Below, piece after piece: positions 44,701-54,431 of a stretch of 64,000 bases of DNA. The notes below the pieces were generated by a model. It did not search any database. It worked only from the letters and a program-made list of their open reading frames with translations, and was not told the origin of the DNA. Within the stretch, counting starts at the first letter, position 1. Every line of letters begins with the position of its first letter. A program made the translations under genes and the position numbers. This DNA is from Ahaetulla prasina (lineage: Eukaryota; Chordata; Lepidosauria; Squamata; Colubridae): NCBI RefSeq assembly GCF_028640845.1, contig NC_080542.1, forward strand, positions 14,711,901 to 14,775,900, written 5' to 3'.

Positions 44701-47700
44701 AAGTGCAGGACCTATTTCACAGACAAAAGCCAGGAAAAGCTCCAGGCCCAGACAAGATAACTCCTTCTTGCTTAAAAGTCTGTGCTGACCAATTGGCCCC
44801 CATCTTCACCCATATTTTCAATAAATCACTAGAGATGTGCTATGTTCCTTCTTGCTTCAAACGCTCTACCATCATCCCAGTGCCGAAGAAGCCCACCATC
44901 AAGGAACTGAATGACTACAGACCAGTTGCTCTAACATCTGTAGTCATGAAAACCTTTGAAAGGCTAGTGCTTTCCTACCTGAAAACCATCACGAATCCGC
45001 TTTTAGACCCCTTGCAATTTGCATACCGAGCAAATAGAACAACAGATGATGCTGTTAATATGGCTCTGCACTACATCCTACAACATCTTGAGTCTCCAAA
45101 GACCTATGCAAGGGTCCTTTTTGTAGACTTTAGTTCAGCATTCAATACCATCATTCCAGACATTCTTCTAACTAAGCTAAACCAGCTACAGGTACGGACC
45201 AGACTTGTAAGTGGATCACATGCATCCTAACAAACAGGAAGCAGCAGGTGAAGCTAAGCAAGATCACATCAAATACCTGTACAATTAGCACAGGGCCCCC
45301 CCAAGGCTGTGTGCTCTCCCCACTTCTCTTCTCTCTGTATACCAATGACTGCATCTCCAATGATCCATTTGTTAAGCTACTGAAGTTCGCAGATGACACA
45401 ACAGTGATTGGTCTCATTCGAGACAATGACGAATCCGCATATAGGCGAGAGGTCGAACGACTAGCCTTGTGGTGCAACCAAAACAATCTGGAACTGAACA
45501 CACTCAAAACCGTAGAAATGGTGGTAGACTTTAGGAAAAACCCTTCCATACTTCCACCTCTCACAATACTTGACAACACAGTATCAACAGTAGAAACCTT
45601 CAAATTTCTGGGTTCTATCATATCGCAAGATCTCAAATGGACAGCTAACATCAAAAACATCATTAAAAAAGGACAACAAAGAATGTTCTTTCTGCGCCAA
45701 CTCAGTAAGCTCAAACTGCCCAAGGAGCTGCTGATCCAATTCTACAGAGGAATTATTGAGTCTGTCATTTGCACCTCTATAACTGTCTGGTTCGGTTCTG
45801 CATCCCAACAAGAAAAACACAGACTTCAGAGGATAATTAGAACTGCAGAAAAAATAATTGCTACCAACTTGCCTTCCATTGAGGACCTGTATACTGCACG
45901 AATCAAGAAGAGGGCCGTGAAAATATTTGCAGATCCCTCGCATCCTGGACATAAACTGTTTCAACTCCTACCCTCAAAGCAGCTATAGAGCACTGCACAC
46001 CAGAACAACTAGACACAAGAACAGTTTTTCCCGAAGGCCATCACTCTGCTAAACAAATAATTCCCTCAACACTGTCAGACTATTTACTGAATCTGCACTA
46101 CTATTAATCGTTTCATAGTTCCCATCACCAATCTCTTTCCACTTATGACTGTATGACTATAACTTGTTGCTGGCAATCCTTATGATTTATATTGATATAT
46201 TATCATCAATTGTGTTGTAAATGTTGTACCTTGATGAACGTATCTTTTCTTTTATGTACACTGAGAGCATATGCACCAAAACAAATTCCTTGTGTGTCCA
46301 ATCACACTTGGCCAATAAAATTCTATTCTATTCTATTCTAAATGTACCAGGCTGAATGCTGTTGCTGAACAAAGGAAAGTGCAGGGGTGCTTTGCTCCTG
46401 CACCAAGGGTCCGACCATAGTGCTGCCATGACAGGGTGACAGGGAGCCAGGGAAGAAGTTTGAAAGAGCCGCACGTGGCTCTGGAGCCGCAGGCTGCTGA
46501 CCCTTGAACTAGACACACCCAATTTATGCAACTGTTCTTCATATATTTTAGCCACTAATCCCCCAATCATCTTTGTTGCTCTTCTCTGTAATCTTTCTGT
46601 ACTCTCCACATCTTTTTATATTGTGGCAACCAAAGCTGGATGCACTATTCCAAGTGTGGTCTTACTGCGACATTATAAGTGACATTAACACTTCACATGA
46701 TCTTGATAGTTTGTTAATGCGGACTAGGACTGCATTGGCTTTTTTTTTTTTGCAGCTGAAGCATTCAGGTAGTTGACGTTCATACCTCTTTTAGTTGCTG
46801 AGGTTTGAGAAAGAAATGAATTAAAAAATTGTTTTGGTGAATTTAAAACAAAAGAAAATGGGGAAACTAAAATGGTTTTTAGGATGGCATTTTTCACCCA
46901 CAAGATTGGCAAAGTTGTTTAAGGAGATGTCTGCTAAATGATGGAAATGTAATCAGACACCAGGTCCATATTCTCATATGTGATGGAGATGCCCAAAGAC
47001 AAAAAAACATTGGACAAAAATACATGCATGGTTGGAAAAAAATGATAAAGCAACATATAGACTTAAAACCATAAATATTCTTGTTGGATATCTTACCAGA
47101 AAAATATAATAATGAGAATACATACTTGATTTTACATATACTAACTGAAGCTAGAATTGTATCTGCACAATAATGGAAAAGTGAAGAGATCCCCAGATAT
47201 AATTATGTTAATTATAACATAATTAAAAAAATATTAGAATGTGCAGAAATGAATAAATTAATGCTTAAAATAAAGGAAAAGGAAGAAACTAAATACTTCT
47301 TAACATGCAACTCATTTTATCAATGGCCAGCCGATTAATTTTATAAGAAAGGTTTATTAAAAAGGATAAGCAATTATTATTGTTATTATAATGCCAATGT
47401 GATGAATACTATTGTAAATATTATGATTATTATTTCTCAAAACTATTTGTACACAGACGTCACACTGTTTATTTAGAAATGGGATTTTTATATGTAATAA
47501 AACATTTTAAAACATGGGAAAAAATCTTCACATGATCTTGATTCTATCCATTTCTTAATGCAGCCTAGCACTGCATTGGCTTTTTTGGCAGCTGCAGCAT
47601 TCACAGAGTTGACATTCATACTTCTTTTAATTGCTGAGGTTTGAGAAACGAATTAAAGGATTGTTTTGGTGAATTTAAAATGAAAGAAAATGGGGAAATG

Positions 47701-49941
47701 GGACACTAAGGTTTGATGAAGATGTGAAAAGTTTGGGTATATGTAGCTGATGAAATGAACACTCCCAACCTATAAGTCCTTCATGTGAAAGAATTCTGAT
47801 TTTATTTATAAACAGACTTTGCCCCTTTCCATCTGTAATGAGAAATGTCCTTTTGGCTACAGCAAGGTAAAAATAGAAGGGAAATTATCCTGCTGCTATG
47901 ACTGTAGACGCTGTCCAGAAGGCAAGATTGCTGACCAAATGGGTAAGGAATATATTGAATATATCAATAATTTAATAAATAGGAGTGGCATGGTGGCCTA
48001 GAGGTGGAGCTCTCACCTCACAGTCAGGATGCTGTGAGTTCGATCCCAGGTAGAGGCAAATATTTTTTCTCTCTGGGCACAATGAGAATATATCTGCTGA
48101 CTATAACACTGCATTGGCCTCAGGAAGGGCATCCAGCCAGTAAACACTCTGCTTGCTCCATTCAATTGGCCAGACTCCACTCCGCAAGGGATGATGGGGT
48201 TGTTAAACAAAGATGATGAGCAATAATTTAATAAATATGGGGTTGAATTTTTAATCAGTATTATGATGACTGAAAATCTTGAGCTATCTGATAGGTTGCA
48301 TAGATAAGTAATGAAAAACATGAACTACTTGTTCATGATTCAAAGAGATGTTTAATGTCTACGAAGATTCTCAATCATCCATATGTACTTTTTGTCCCAA
48401 GGTTGCTTTTTCAAAAGACAACTCAACTTTCTTTTTTCCTTGAAGATGTTTTACCTCTCATCCAAGAAGCTTCTTCAGTTTTAACTGATGTGCTTCACTC
48501 AGAACTGAAGAAGATTCCAGGATGGGAAGCAAAATGTCTTCAAGGAAAAACCAAGAAAGCCCAGTTGCTTTGTGAAATAACATTTTCGGGAAATATTTAA
48601 TGGTACAATCAACCAGTTCACTTTAAATAGCAGAATCTCTCTTAAGGATCAATACATTTCTCAGATTTGGATTCTTTTTCTTATTGCTTGTAGACATTTG
48701 GCAGGTAACCAATGTTGGTTGATAAACAATCCAGAAGGCTTTTTAGTATATACATTTGACTGTAAGGTCATTCTCCATCAAATTTAATACGTGCAACATT
48801 TGTTCCTGCCACTTCAATTCTTTTTCCTTCCTATTCCATCTGTCATATAAAAGTTTTGAGATTGCTCTATAACTCGATGACTAATGAAACTGAACACTGC
48901 ATTATATAATGATTTTCATTTTAAATTATTTTGAGAAAAATAATAGGAACTCATAGGATCTTATTAAATCTAGTATGCTACTCTTTTTCATGCTTAAAAC
49001 TTATAATGGTTCTGTGAAACAGTTTTATGTCTTCTTTTCCTCCAGACTTAGATGACTGTTTCCCATGTCCAGAGGATCAACATCCAAGCAAGGATCGAGA
49101 CCATTGTCTTCCAAAAACTGTAACTTATTTGACTTTCCAAGAGCCGCTGGGTATTTCTTTGGTAATGATTTCAGTTTCCTTTTCTACCATCTCAGTTGTG
49201 GTGCTGGGAATCTTCCTTAAACACCAGGACACTCCCATTGTCAAAGCCAACAACAGAAACCTCACCTACATTCTTCTCATTGCTCTCCTGCTCTCCTTCC
49301 TTTGCACTCTGCTCTTCATTGGGCAACCTGATCAAGTAAAATGTCTCTTACGACAAAGTAATTTTGGCATCACTTTCTCTATAGCCCTTTCTTGCATTTT
49401 GGGTAAAACAACCATAGTAGTTCTTGCTTTCATGGCCACCAAGCCAGGCTCCAAAATGAGGAAATGGGTGGGGAGAAGGATGGCCAACACAATCGTCCTA
49501 TCTGTCTTCACGGCTCAGTTCACCATCTGTGTAGTCTGGTTGGCAATTTCTCCTCCATTTCCAGATTCAGATATGGACTCCATTGTTGAAGAAATTGTCT
49601 TGGAATGTAATGAAGGTTCAACAACAATGTTTTATACTGTCCTTGGCTTTATGGGTCTCTTGACTGCTATTACTTTCATGGTGGCCTTCTTGGCTAGGAA
49701 TTTACCTGACAGCTTCAATGAAGCCAAATTCATCACCTTCAGCATGTTGGTCTTTTGCAGTGTCTGGGTGTCATTTGTTCCCACCTACTTGAGCACCAAG
49801 GGGAAATATGTGGTTGCTGTGGAGATCTTCTCCATTTTGGCTTCAGCAGCTGGATTACTGGGGTGTATCTTTTCCCCCAAGTGCTATATCATTATTCTTA
49901 GGCCTGATTTGAATAAGAAGGAGCAACTAATAAAAAAATAA
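29505..49941 (+). CDS. Vomeronasal type-2 receptor gene 2, complete
   Basis: Class C chemosensory GPCR. Coding exons 29505-29743, 30818-31109, 35623-36477, 39096-39323, 47816-47942, 49046-49941 join in phase to 878 codons plus TAA, with GT-AG introns and no internal stop. Residues 1-~28 are a signal peptide. The Venus flytrap follows to about residue 500, then a cysteine-rich linker with nine cysteines across exons 5 and 6, then 7TM with [11 protein letters not shown] second partial copy of exon 3 (37680-38426) lies in intron 3 but lacks an acceptor, so the model skips it. Intron 4 is 8.5 kb because of LINE insertions. Pairing exons 1-4 with exons 5-6 is inferred from order, strand and phase. 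Gene 3, 24.7 kb downstream, is a close paralogue. Confidence 0.92.
29996..30185 (-). mobile_element. Vingi-like LINE 3' end, antisense
   Basis: TTTTGTCACAACAGTATACA through GGAACGGTAGGCAC. It is only the 3' end of the family at 22298-23192, in intron 1 of V2R gene 2, and I find no counterpart at the matching place in gene 3. Confidence 0.85.
30393..30540. mobile_element. Non-autonomous hAT element, 148 bp
   Basis: Termini CAGTGGTGGGATTC and GAATCCCACCACTG are perfect inverted repeats. Perfect 8-bp duplication GATAGAAC at 30385-30392 and 30541-30548. The interior is largely repeats of AACCGGTT type. Absent from the aligned intron 1 of gene 3. Confidence 0.95.
30818..31109 (+). CDS. V2R gene 2 exon 2
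   Basis: Acceptor CCCACTGAAG, weak pyrimidine tract but identical in position to gene 3. Carries [17 protein letters not shown] and K-F-I-P-N-Y-K-C. Donor CAG|GTGAGA. 292 nt. Confidence 0.93.
31141..31497 (-). mobile_element. L1-type 3' end, antisense
   Basis: Begins with poly(T) (an antisense poly(A)), then pyrimidine-rich 3' UTR. Flanked by the 12-bp duplication AAGATAGAAAGT at 31129-31140 and 31498-31509. The matching site in gene 3 intron 2 (GGAGCAAGATGAAAAGT) is empty. Confidence 0.85.
31535..34858 (-). mobile_element. L2-type LINE, nearly full length, antisense
   Basis: Runs from an (ATTT)n/(CTTT)n tail through the 3' hairpin, RT C-terminus, RT core, and on to the endonuclease region. 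The minus-strand frame 34208-34774 has [23 protein letters not shown]. About 3.3 kb, the longest copy of this family here. Many small deletions relative to the copy at 60150-61640 break every frame. It fills most of intron 2 of V2R gene 2. Confidence 0.88.
34859..35333 (-). mobile_element. L1-type ORF2 RT fragment, antisense
   Basis: The minus-strand frame 35002-35319 contains [13 protein letters not shown] and an RT catalytic block in which the usual F-A-D-D reads F-A-N-D. The frame 34859-35047 continues with G-L-K-I-N. 5' and 3' truncated, with a changed catalytic residue. Confidence 0.85.
35334..35622. other. Intron 2 end, V2R gene 2
   Basis: Homologous to 57564-57854 of gene 3 (shared AAAGATTCCAGAGGCAAGAAA-type stretch near 35373 and 57581). 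No other feature. Confidence 0.55.
35623..36477 (+). CDS. V2R gene 2 exon 3, copy A (Venus-flytrap core)
   Basis: Acceptor TTCCCCAATTAG, 285 codons, phase 0 both ends, donor CAG|GTAATG. Begins [11 protein letters not shown]. Contains [21 protein letters not shown]-like [11 protein letters not shown] and the [10 protein letters not shown] block. It is the only one of the two exon 3 copies with an acceptor, so it is taken as the used exon. Confidence 0.93.
35731..36699 (+). repeat. 969-bp direct repeat, copy A
   Basis: From inside exon 3 (TTATATTTTGGATGG) through the donor and 222 bp of intron 3, ending CTTATTAT. Copy B is at 37680-38648 with a constant offset of 1949 bp and about 8 substitutions. 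Confidence 0.93.
36700..37679 (-). mobile_element. L2-type LINE, 5'-truncated, between the two exon 3 copies
   Basis: Starts with (TTTA)n, then CCGCCCTATCTCCC / CAGGGCGG, RT C-terminus and palm region in antisense, ending at CTTCATTGGGGTGG. Both ends coincide with the ends of the 969-bp direct repeats. It contains many short deletions against the 60150-61640 copy. Confidence 0.9.
37680..38426 (+). pseudogene. V2R gene 2 exon 3, copy B (acceptor-less duplicate)
   Basis: Duplicate of exon 3 missing the first 108 nt and the acceptor. The rest is open and keeps the donor CAG|GTAATG. It differs from copy A by five coding substitutions, four of them changing residues (Q to E in G-S-Q-A-A-E, R to G in M-R-S-T-V, V to L, S to G in L-H-S-A-I). 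The long frame extending into the upstream L2 is fortuitous. It could be dead, used through a cryptic acceptor in the L2, or an assembly artefact. Confidence 0.8.
37680..38648 (+). repeat. 969-bp direct repeat, copy B
   Basis: Second copy of 35731-36699. It continues directly into the ancestral intron 3 (CTTTTTCAAATACCCC), whereas copy A continues into the L2 tail. Confidence 0.93.
38661..38890. mobile_element. Mariner/Tc1-type MITE, 230 bp
   Basis: Imperfect inverted termini CCCCATTTCCCC and GGGGAAACATGG with TA on both sides (38659-38660, 38891-38892). The interior repeats the AAAATAAGAC / AAATAAGCC motif several times. Intron 3 of V2R gene 2, after copy B. Confidence 0.8.
39096..39323 (+). 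CDS. V2R gene 2 exon 4
   Basis: Acceptor GTTTTCATTCAG, 76 codons, phase 0, donor [31 protein letters not shown], ends Y-N-Q. Highly similar to gene 3 exon 4. Confidence 0.95.
39324..40087. other. Intron 4 of V2R gene 2, paralogous to gene 3
   Basis: Segments align with gene 3 intron 4 (TTCAAGTGACTACAT at 39796 and 61700; GGAACAGTTAAGCAAGTG at 39974 and 63418). Ends in the start of an antisense CR1 remnant. Confidence 0.6.
40088..42520 (+). mobile_element. L2-type LINE, 5'-truncated, sense
   Basis: Consecutive frames 40131-40892, 40923-41327, 41341-41823 and 41895-42335 cover the region between endonuclease and RT, the RT core ([22 protein letters not shown]) and the C-terminus. The catalytic Y-A-D-D box reads Y-A-H-D. 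3' hairpin CCGCCCTGAGTCCTTTGGG, then an (AAACCT)n tail at about 42493-42515. It splits an older antisense CR1 copy. Dead. Confidence 0.9.
42521..42860 (-). mobile_element. CR1-type LINE 3' end, antisense, split by L2
   Basis: Matches the CR1 3' region (CAGGAAATTTCTCCTTAGTT, CAATTAATTG). The continuous version in gene 3 is at about 63520-64000. Confidence 0.85.
43030..46340 (+). mobile_element. CR1-L3-like (Snake1-type) LINE, nearly full length
   Basis: ATG at 43105 (GATGGCGCC) opens the polyprotein. Endonuclease signatures include [32 protein letters not shown] and G-H-S-D-H-C. The RT follows with [34 protein letters not shown]. The reading frame moves at about 44650-44665 and again at about 45196-45205, so it is inactive as given unless these are sequence errors. 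The 3' UTR ends GGCCAATAAAATTCTATTCT with a short (ATTCT)n tail. Intron 4 of V2R gene 2. Confidence 0.88.
43105..45988 (+). pseudogene. LINE endonuclease/reverse transcriptase ORF, two frameshifts
   Basis: Polyprotein of the 43030-46340 element: frame 43105-44685 (endonuclease and linker), frame 44667-45230 (RT start), frame 45248-45988 (RT palm with F-A-D-D through C-terminus). No other stops were seen, so the copy is young. Confidence 0.8.
46365..46507 (-). mobile_element. hAT-type fragment, antisense
   Basis: The GGAGCCGCAGGCTGCTGACCC end and AAAGAGCCGCACGTGGCTC match, in reverse, the left end of the hAT element at 62059-62399. Confidence 0.6.
46508..46740 (-). mobile_element. CR1-type LINE fragment, antisense
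   Basis: Continues CR1 antisense sequence (CTAATCCCCCAATCATCTTT, AAGTGTGGTCTTACTGCGAC), the part missing from 42521-42860. The two parts flank the Snake1-type LINE insertion. Confidence 0.8.
46925..47345 (+). mobile_element. L1-type ORF2 C-terminal fragment, sense
   Basis: Decayed frame with [14 protein letters not shown] and W-K-S-E, parallel to the copy at 23193-23630. Confidence 0.7.
47346..47815. other. Intron 4 end, V2R gene 2
   Basis: AT-rich. A second copy of CATGATCTTGATTCTATCC and TGCATTGGCTTTTTTGGCAG CR1-type text at 47530-47600 shows another antisense CR1 remnant. Acceptor region TTTTATTTATAAACAG. Confidence 0.55.
47816..47942 (+). CDS. V2R gene 2 exon 5 (cysteine-rich linker)
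   Basis: 127 nt. [30 protein letters not shown]: six conserved cysteines. Donor GTAAGG; phase 0 in, phase 1 out. Confidence 0.96.
47982..48220 (+). mobile_element. tRNA-derived SINE with 17-bp target duplication
   Basis: Head GGCATGGTGGCCTAGAGGTG and B box AGTTCGATCCC. The end GGGATGATGGGGTTGTTAAA is different from the Sauria group. Perfect duplication CAATAATTTAATAAATA at 47965-47981 and 48221-48237. It begins 40 bp after the exon 5 donor. Confidence 0.93.
48400..48595. repeat. Foldback element with ~80-bp inverted arms
   Basis: The left arm (TTTCTTTTTTCCTTGAAGATG, TCATCCAAGAAGCTTCTTCAG) is the imperfect reverse complement of the right arm (CTGAAGAAGATTCCAGGATG, CTTCAAGGAAAAACCAAGAAA), with a loop of about 20 bp near 48484-48503. 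Intron 5 of V2R gene 2. Confidence 0.8.
49046..49941 (+). CDS. V2R gene 2 exon 6 (7TM domain and stop)
   Basis: Acceptor CTTTTCCTCCAG. D-D-C-F-P-C and H-C supply the last linker cysteines. Seven hydrophobic segments follow, with [25 protein letters not shown] and Y-L-S-T-K-G-K. TAA at 49939-49941. Confidence 0.97.
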
Positions 49942-50289
49942 AACTGATATTTATACCAGATGAAGCCTAATTATTTATACCTTGGATGAAGCCTAATTAT
50001 TTGCTTTCAGGAAACAGGCCTTTCTTTGGTCTTTTTTTGTAGTTTGGGGAGTCTGCATTCTTCCCTCATATCACCACATTAAATACAAGGGATTAGCTTG
50101 ATATATAAATATAAACACCAATATTTAAATTGCAGTCAGTCTGTGACAGCATGTGAGAAAATACAGCATATTTTAAAAAGTTATATTGTTAAATTATTCT
50201 GATTTTAATGTTAATTTTATTGATTATAATGTATACTGGTCTCATCACATTTCATCCTTAGTGAAATGTCTGCATTTCCTGCATTGGAT
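49942..50289. other. 3' flank of V2R gene 2
   Basis: AT-rich with a small tandem repeat (GATGAAGCCTAATTATTT twice, 49959-50002). No strong AATAAA; ATTAAA occurs near 50078. Confidence 0.5.
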
Positions 50290-50718
50290 GAGGAGAGCAC
50301 ATCTTTCTCCTTTTGTCCTGGTCCCTCTTTAGAGGGGCATAATTGACAGCATTTTAGCAAAGTGCTTCACTCTTTGGTTTGGTGGCAGCAGTGCCTCAAA
50401 TAGAAAGCCCATATAGAGAGTGGTAAGGACAGCTGAGAAGATTATAGGAAGCTCACTTCATTCAGGATACTATTTATGAGCGGTATGTGCTTAGAGCTCA
50501 AAGCATTGTTAGAGACACCATACATCCACTTCATTGTTGCTACTCTCTGGGAGGAGGTTTCAAAGTATTTCTAGCAGAACTACCGATTCTGTAAATCTTT
50601 GTTCTCTTTGTCATCCATCTGGTAAACTCACAAAATTCATTTTTCTTTCCATCTACATATGTACATCCGAACTAGACAGTGTTGTTTCTTTGTATCATAT
50701 AAGTGGGTATATGCATAT

Positions 50719-50761
<43 letters not shown>

Positions 50762-50895
50762 TTTTGTCATGTTTACGTAGTGCATTTTGGAGATGGTGAC
50801 CCTTTGAGAGCTGTATGCAATGAAATTATATTTTAATATATGTCGATTAGTGTACATTCAAAGTGGGAATAAAGTTTTTCTCAGTCTAAGTCTAC
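50290..50895 (+). mobile_element. LINE RT C-terminus and 3' end relic (CR1/L2/Rex1 group)
   Basis: Broken frames resemble the C-terminal R-A-x-K-I-I-G-S-S-L and L-L-S-G-R-R-F-Q-S-I of this group. A (TTTA)n run at 50717-50765 interrupts it. The 3' part ends AGTGGGAATAAAG. Confidence 0.55.
50717..50765. repeat. (ATTT)n microsatellite
   Basis: About 12 tetranucleotide units. Confidence 0.97.
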
Positions 50896-50947
50896 ACCGC
50901 TCAGAGTTTCTTTCTGAGGGAGATGGGAAGATAAGAAATATGAAATA

Positions 50948-51021
50948 GAAATAAATAAATAAATAAATAAATAAATAAACAAATGAATGAATGAATGAAT
51001 GAATGAATGAATGAATGAATG
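50948..51021. repeat. (AAAT)n then (AATG)n microsatellite
   Basis: AAAT units give way to AATG units near 50984, a compound tetranucleotide tract. Confidence 0.95.
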
Positions 51022-51371
51022 TTGATCTTGCTCTACGTGAAGCTTCCCATGAAAATGACAGGACCAAGGAAGTCAGAGACTGCCAGGAAAGTAAACATAA
51101 ACAGAATACATATAACTGTAATTTCTCATTCAATACACCAGATATGTTCTTGTAAAAAAACATTCTTCTTTATTATCAGGTCATGTATGCAGGTAGAGAC
51201 ATTGAAAGCCACACACAAATATGTCATAGAAAGCAATAGTTGTGACAATCTCGTCAAAATTCACTTCAGAACATAATTTCTCTGCATTTCTTCTTTGAAA
51301 TATTAAATAATTATTTTAAGCCCTAATCAAATATTCATTGGAATAGCCAATCAGGAAGACAATTCTGTCTG

Positions 51372-51375
51372 AAAT

Positions 51376-51438
<63 letters not shown>

Positions 51439-53695
51439 TTCATTCATATTTTTATACCGCCCTTCTCCGAAGACTCAGGGCGGTGTAGAGCCAAAAAACG
51501 ATAAGAATCCTAACAAATTAAAATACTATATCACGTTTAAAACACTGATTCAATCGTTGTATACTTAAAATATTAGCTAAAATTTATCAAAACTAAAACC
51601 TTACTAAAACCCTATTAAAACTCACTAAAACCCCCCATACTAAAATCAATCAGGCCAGCCCCGCTTGGTGAAAAAAGAAAATCTTGAGCTCGCGTTTAAA
51701 GGTCCGGAGATCAGGGAGGAGACGGAGTCCCACCGGCAGCTCATTCCATAAAGCCGGGCCCCCCACAGAGAACGCTCTTCCCCTGGGGGCCGCCAGCCGA
51801 CATTGACTAGCCGACGGCACCCTAAGAAGACCCTCCCTGTGGGCGCGCACTGGACGTATTGGACAATGGGAGGTAACTGTCAGCAGCAGGCGGTCCCGTA
51901 AATATCCTGGTCCAATGCCATGGAGCGCTTTAAAGGTGATAACCAACACCTTGAAGCGCACCTGGAAGACCACCGGCAACCAATGCAGCCTGCGCAGGAG
52001 AGGTGTTACATGGGAGCTACAAGGAGCTCCCTCAATCCCCCGCGTGGCTGCATTCTGGACCAGTTGGAGTCTCCAGGTGCTCCTCAAGGGGAGCCCCATG
52101 TAGAGAACATTGCAGTAATCCAGATTGGAAGTGACGAGGGCATGAGTGACCGTGCATAACGCGTCCCGGTCCAGGAAAGGGCACAATTGGCGAATCAGGT
52201 GATCCTGATGAAAAGCTCCCCTGGCGATGGCTATCAAATGGTCTTCTAAAGACAGCCATGCATCCAGGAGAACGCCGAAATTGCGCACCGATTCCCTGGG
52301 GGCTAACGATTCGCCCCCCACAGTCAGCAATGGGGTAAGCTGACTGTGCCGGCACGCCGGCATCCACAGCTACTCCGTCTTGGATGGGTTGAGTCGGAGC
52401 CTGTTCATCCCCATCCAGACCCGAACGGCCTCAGACACCGAGTCATCACATTGATGGCTTCGTTGGGGTGGTTCGGGGTGGAGATGTACAATTGAGTATC
52501 ATCAGCATACAGCTGACAGCTCACCCCGAAACCACGGATGATCTCTCCCAGCGGCTTCATATAAATGTTGAACAAGAGGGGTGAGAGAATCGACCCCTGT
52601 GGCACCCCACAAGTGAGTTGCCTAGGGGTCGATCTCTGCCTCCCCCCCATCAACACCGTCTGTGAACTGTCGGAGAGGTAGGAGGAGAACCACCGTAAAA
52701 TGGTGCCTCCCACCCCCAGGCTCTCCAACCACTGCAGCAAGATACCATGGTCGATGGTATCGAACGCCACTGATAGATCTAACAGGACAAGGACAGAGGA
52801 ACAACCTCTGTCCCGTGCCCTCCAGAGATCATCAACCAATGCGCCCAAAGCCGTCTCTGTGCTGTACCCAGGCCTGAAGCTGGACTGGCACGGGTCTAGA
52901 TAAACAGTTTCCTCCAGTTACTGGGAGAGTTGCCAAGCCACCACACTCTCTACAACCTTCGCCAGAAAGCAAAGATTGGAGACTGGATGATAATTAGCCA
53001 AAATAGCTGGGTCCAGGGAAGGCTTCTTAAGGTGGGGCCTCACCACCGCCTCTTTCAAGGCGGCTGGAAAGACTCCCTCCCTCAAAGAAGCATTGGTAAT
53101 TCCCTGGAGCCAGCCTCGTGTAACCTCCTGGGTGACCAGTACCAACCAGGAGGGACACGGGTCCAATAAACATGTGGTGGCATTCAACCTCCCCAGTATC
53201 CTGTCCATGTCATCAGGAGTCACAGGATCAAACTCAGCCCAAACAATGTTCTCAAGACGTGCCCATGTCATCCCGTCAAGATCTACCCAATCTGTGTCCA
53301 ACCCAACCCGGATCTGAGCGATTTTATCGTGCAGATAACTTCCAAATTCCTCAGCCCAACCCTGCAAGGGGTCCTCCCGAGCCCCCTGAAACAGAAGGGA
53401 GCGGGTCATTCTAAACAAGGTGGCTGGGCAGTTATCTGCCGATGCTATAAGGGCGGCAAAGTATACTTGCTTCGCCGTCCTTATTGCCACTAGATAGGTC
53501 TGAATATGTGACCGTACTAGTGTTCAGTCAGATTCGGAGCGGCTGGCCCTCCAGGCGCTCTCTAGGCGTCTTCTCCGGCTCTTCATCTCTCTCAGCTCCT
53601 CAGTAAACCAAGGAGCCGGTCGAGAGCAGTGCCGGGTCAGAGGCCGCATCGGCATGACGCGGTCCAAAGCCCCCGCCGCCACCCTTTCCCATGAT
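51372..53695 (-). mobile_element. L2-type LINE, 5'-truncated, antisense
   Basis: (TTTA)n tail at 51373-51441, 3' hairpin CCGCCCTTCTCCGAAGACTC, then three minus-strand frames: 51650-52363 (RT C-terminus), 52405-52848 (RT core with Y-A-D-D-T-Q-L-Y) and 52918-53490 (pre-RT region). Intergenic between V2R genes 2 and 3, about 2.3 kb. Confidence 0.93.
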
Positions 53696-54195
53696 GAAGT
53701 GTAGTCAGTGTCTCTTCTACTCCATCTCTCAAGGGAATTTCAATAGACACCGATAAAACTAGATTAAGACATTGCATAGCATTAACATCTTCTCAGAAAT
53801 AGGGCCTCTTGTGGCTCAACAGGCTAATGAAGTCTGTTATTAACATAGCTGCCTGCAATTACAATTACTGCAGGTTTGAGTCCCATCAGGCCCAAGGTTG
53901 ACTCAGCCTTCCATCCTTTATAAGGTAGGTAAAATGAGGACCCAGATTGTTGGGGGGGCAATACAAGTTGACTTTGTATATAATATACAAATGGATGAGA
54001 CTATTGCCTTACACAATGTAAGCCGCCCTGAGTCTTCGGAGAAGGGCGGGATATAAATTCAAATTAAAAAAAAATACAGGACTGCAGGCAGGGAGACAAA
54101 AAAAGATTTGTGTTTGATCTGTGATAAGTCATTGTCTTAATTCCAGATAATCTTCATTGTATTATCTTTGGATAATGTAAATGAGTGCCCAAATA
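53696..54195. other. Upstream region of V2R gene 3
   Basis: Homologous to 29262-29504 upstream of gene 2, interrupted by the SINE at 53802-54071. Confidence 0.6.
53802..54071 (+). mobile_element. tRNA-derived SINE with L2-like tail
   Basis: GGGCCTCTTGTGGCTC head, CCCAAGGTTGACTCAGCC body and AGCCGCCCTGAGTCTTCGGAG tail, same family as 15922-16191. Short duplication AAATA at 53797-53801 and 54072-54076. The matching sequence upstream of gene 2 (29324-29345) is the unoccupied site. Confidence 0.9.
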
Positions 54196-54431
54196 ATGAC
54201 TGTACATTACAGTGAGTTGGTTATATTCAGGACCCTAGTTTTATCTTTTTTTCCTACCATGTTAATTTCTCCTATTTACAATTGCAAACTCAGTAGTCCT
54301 CTTCCAGTGGTTCACAAGTATTATCAGTCTGGGGACTTAATCATTGGTGCAATTATTTTTCAAGTCCTCTTTCTTTCCAATGAAATCACTTTTGAAAGCT
54401 TTCCTGCTTATGAAGTACTTGATCAATACAT
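54196..54431 (+). CDS. V2R gene 3 exon 1
   Basis: [10 protein letters not shown] leader as in gene 2, then Y-N-C-K-L and [12 protein letters not shown]. Phase 2 end (TAC AT) at donor GTCAGT. Confidence 0.9.
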
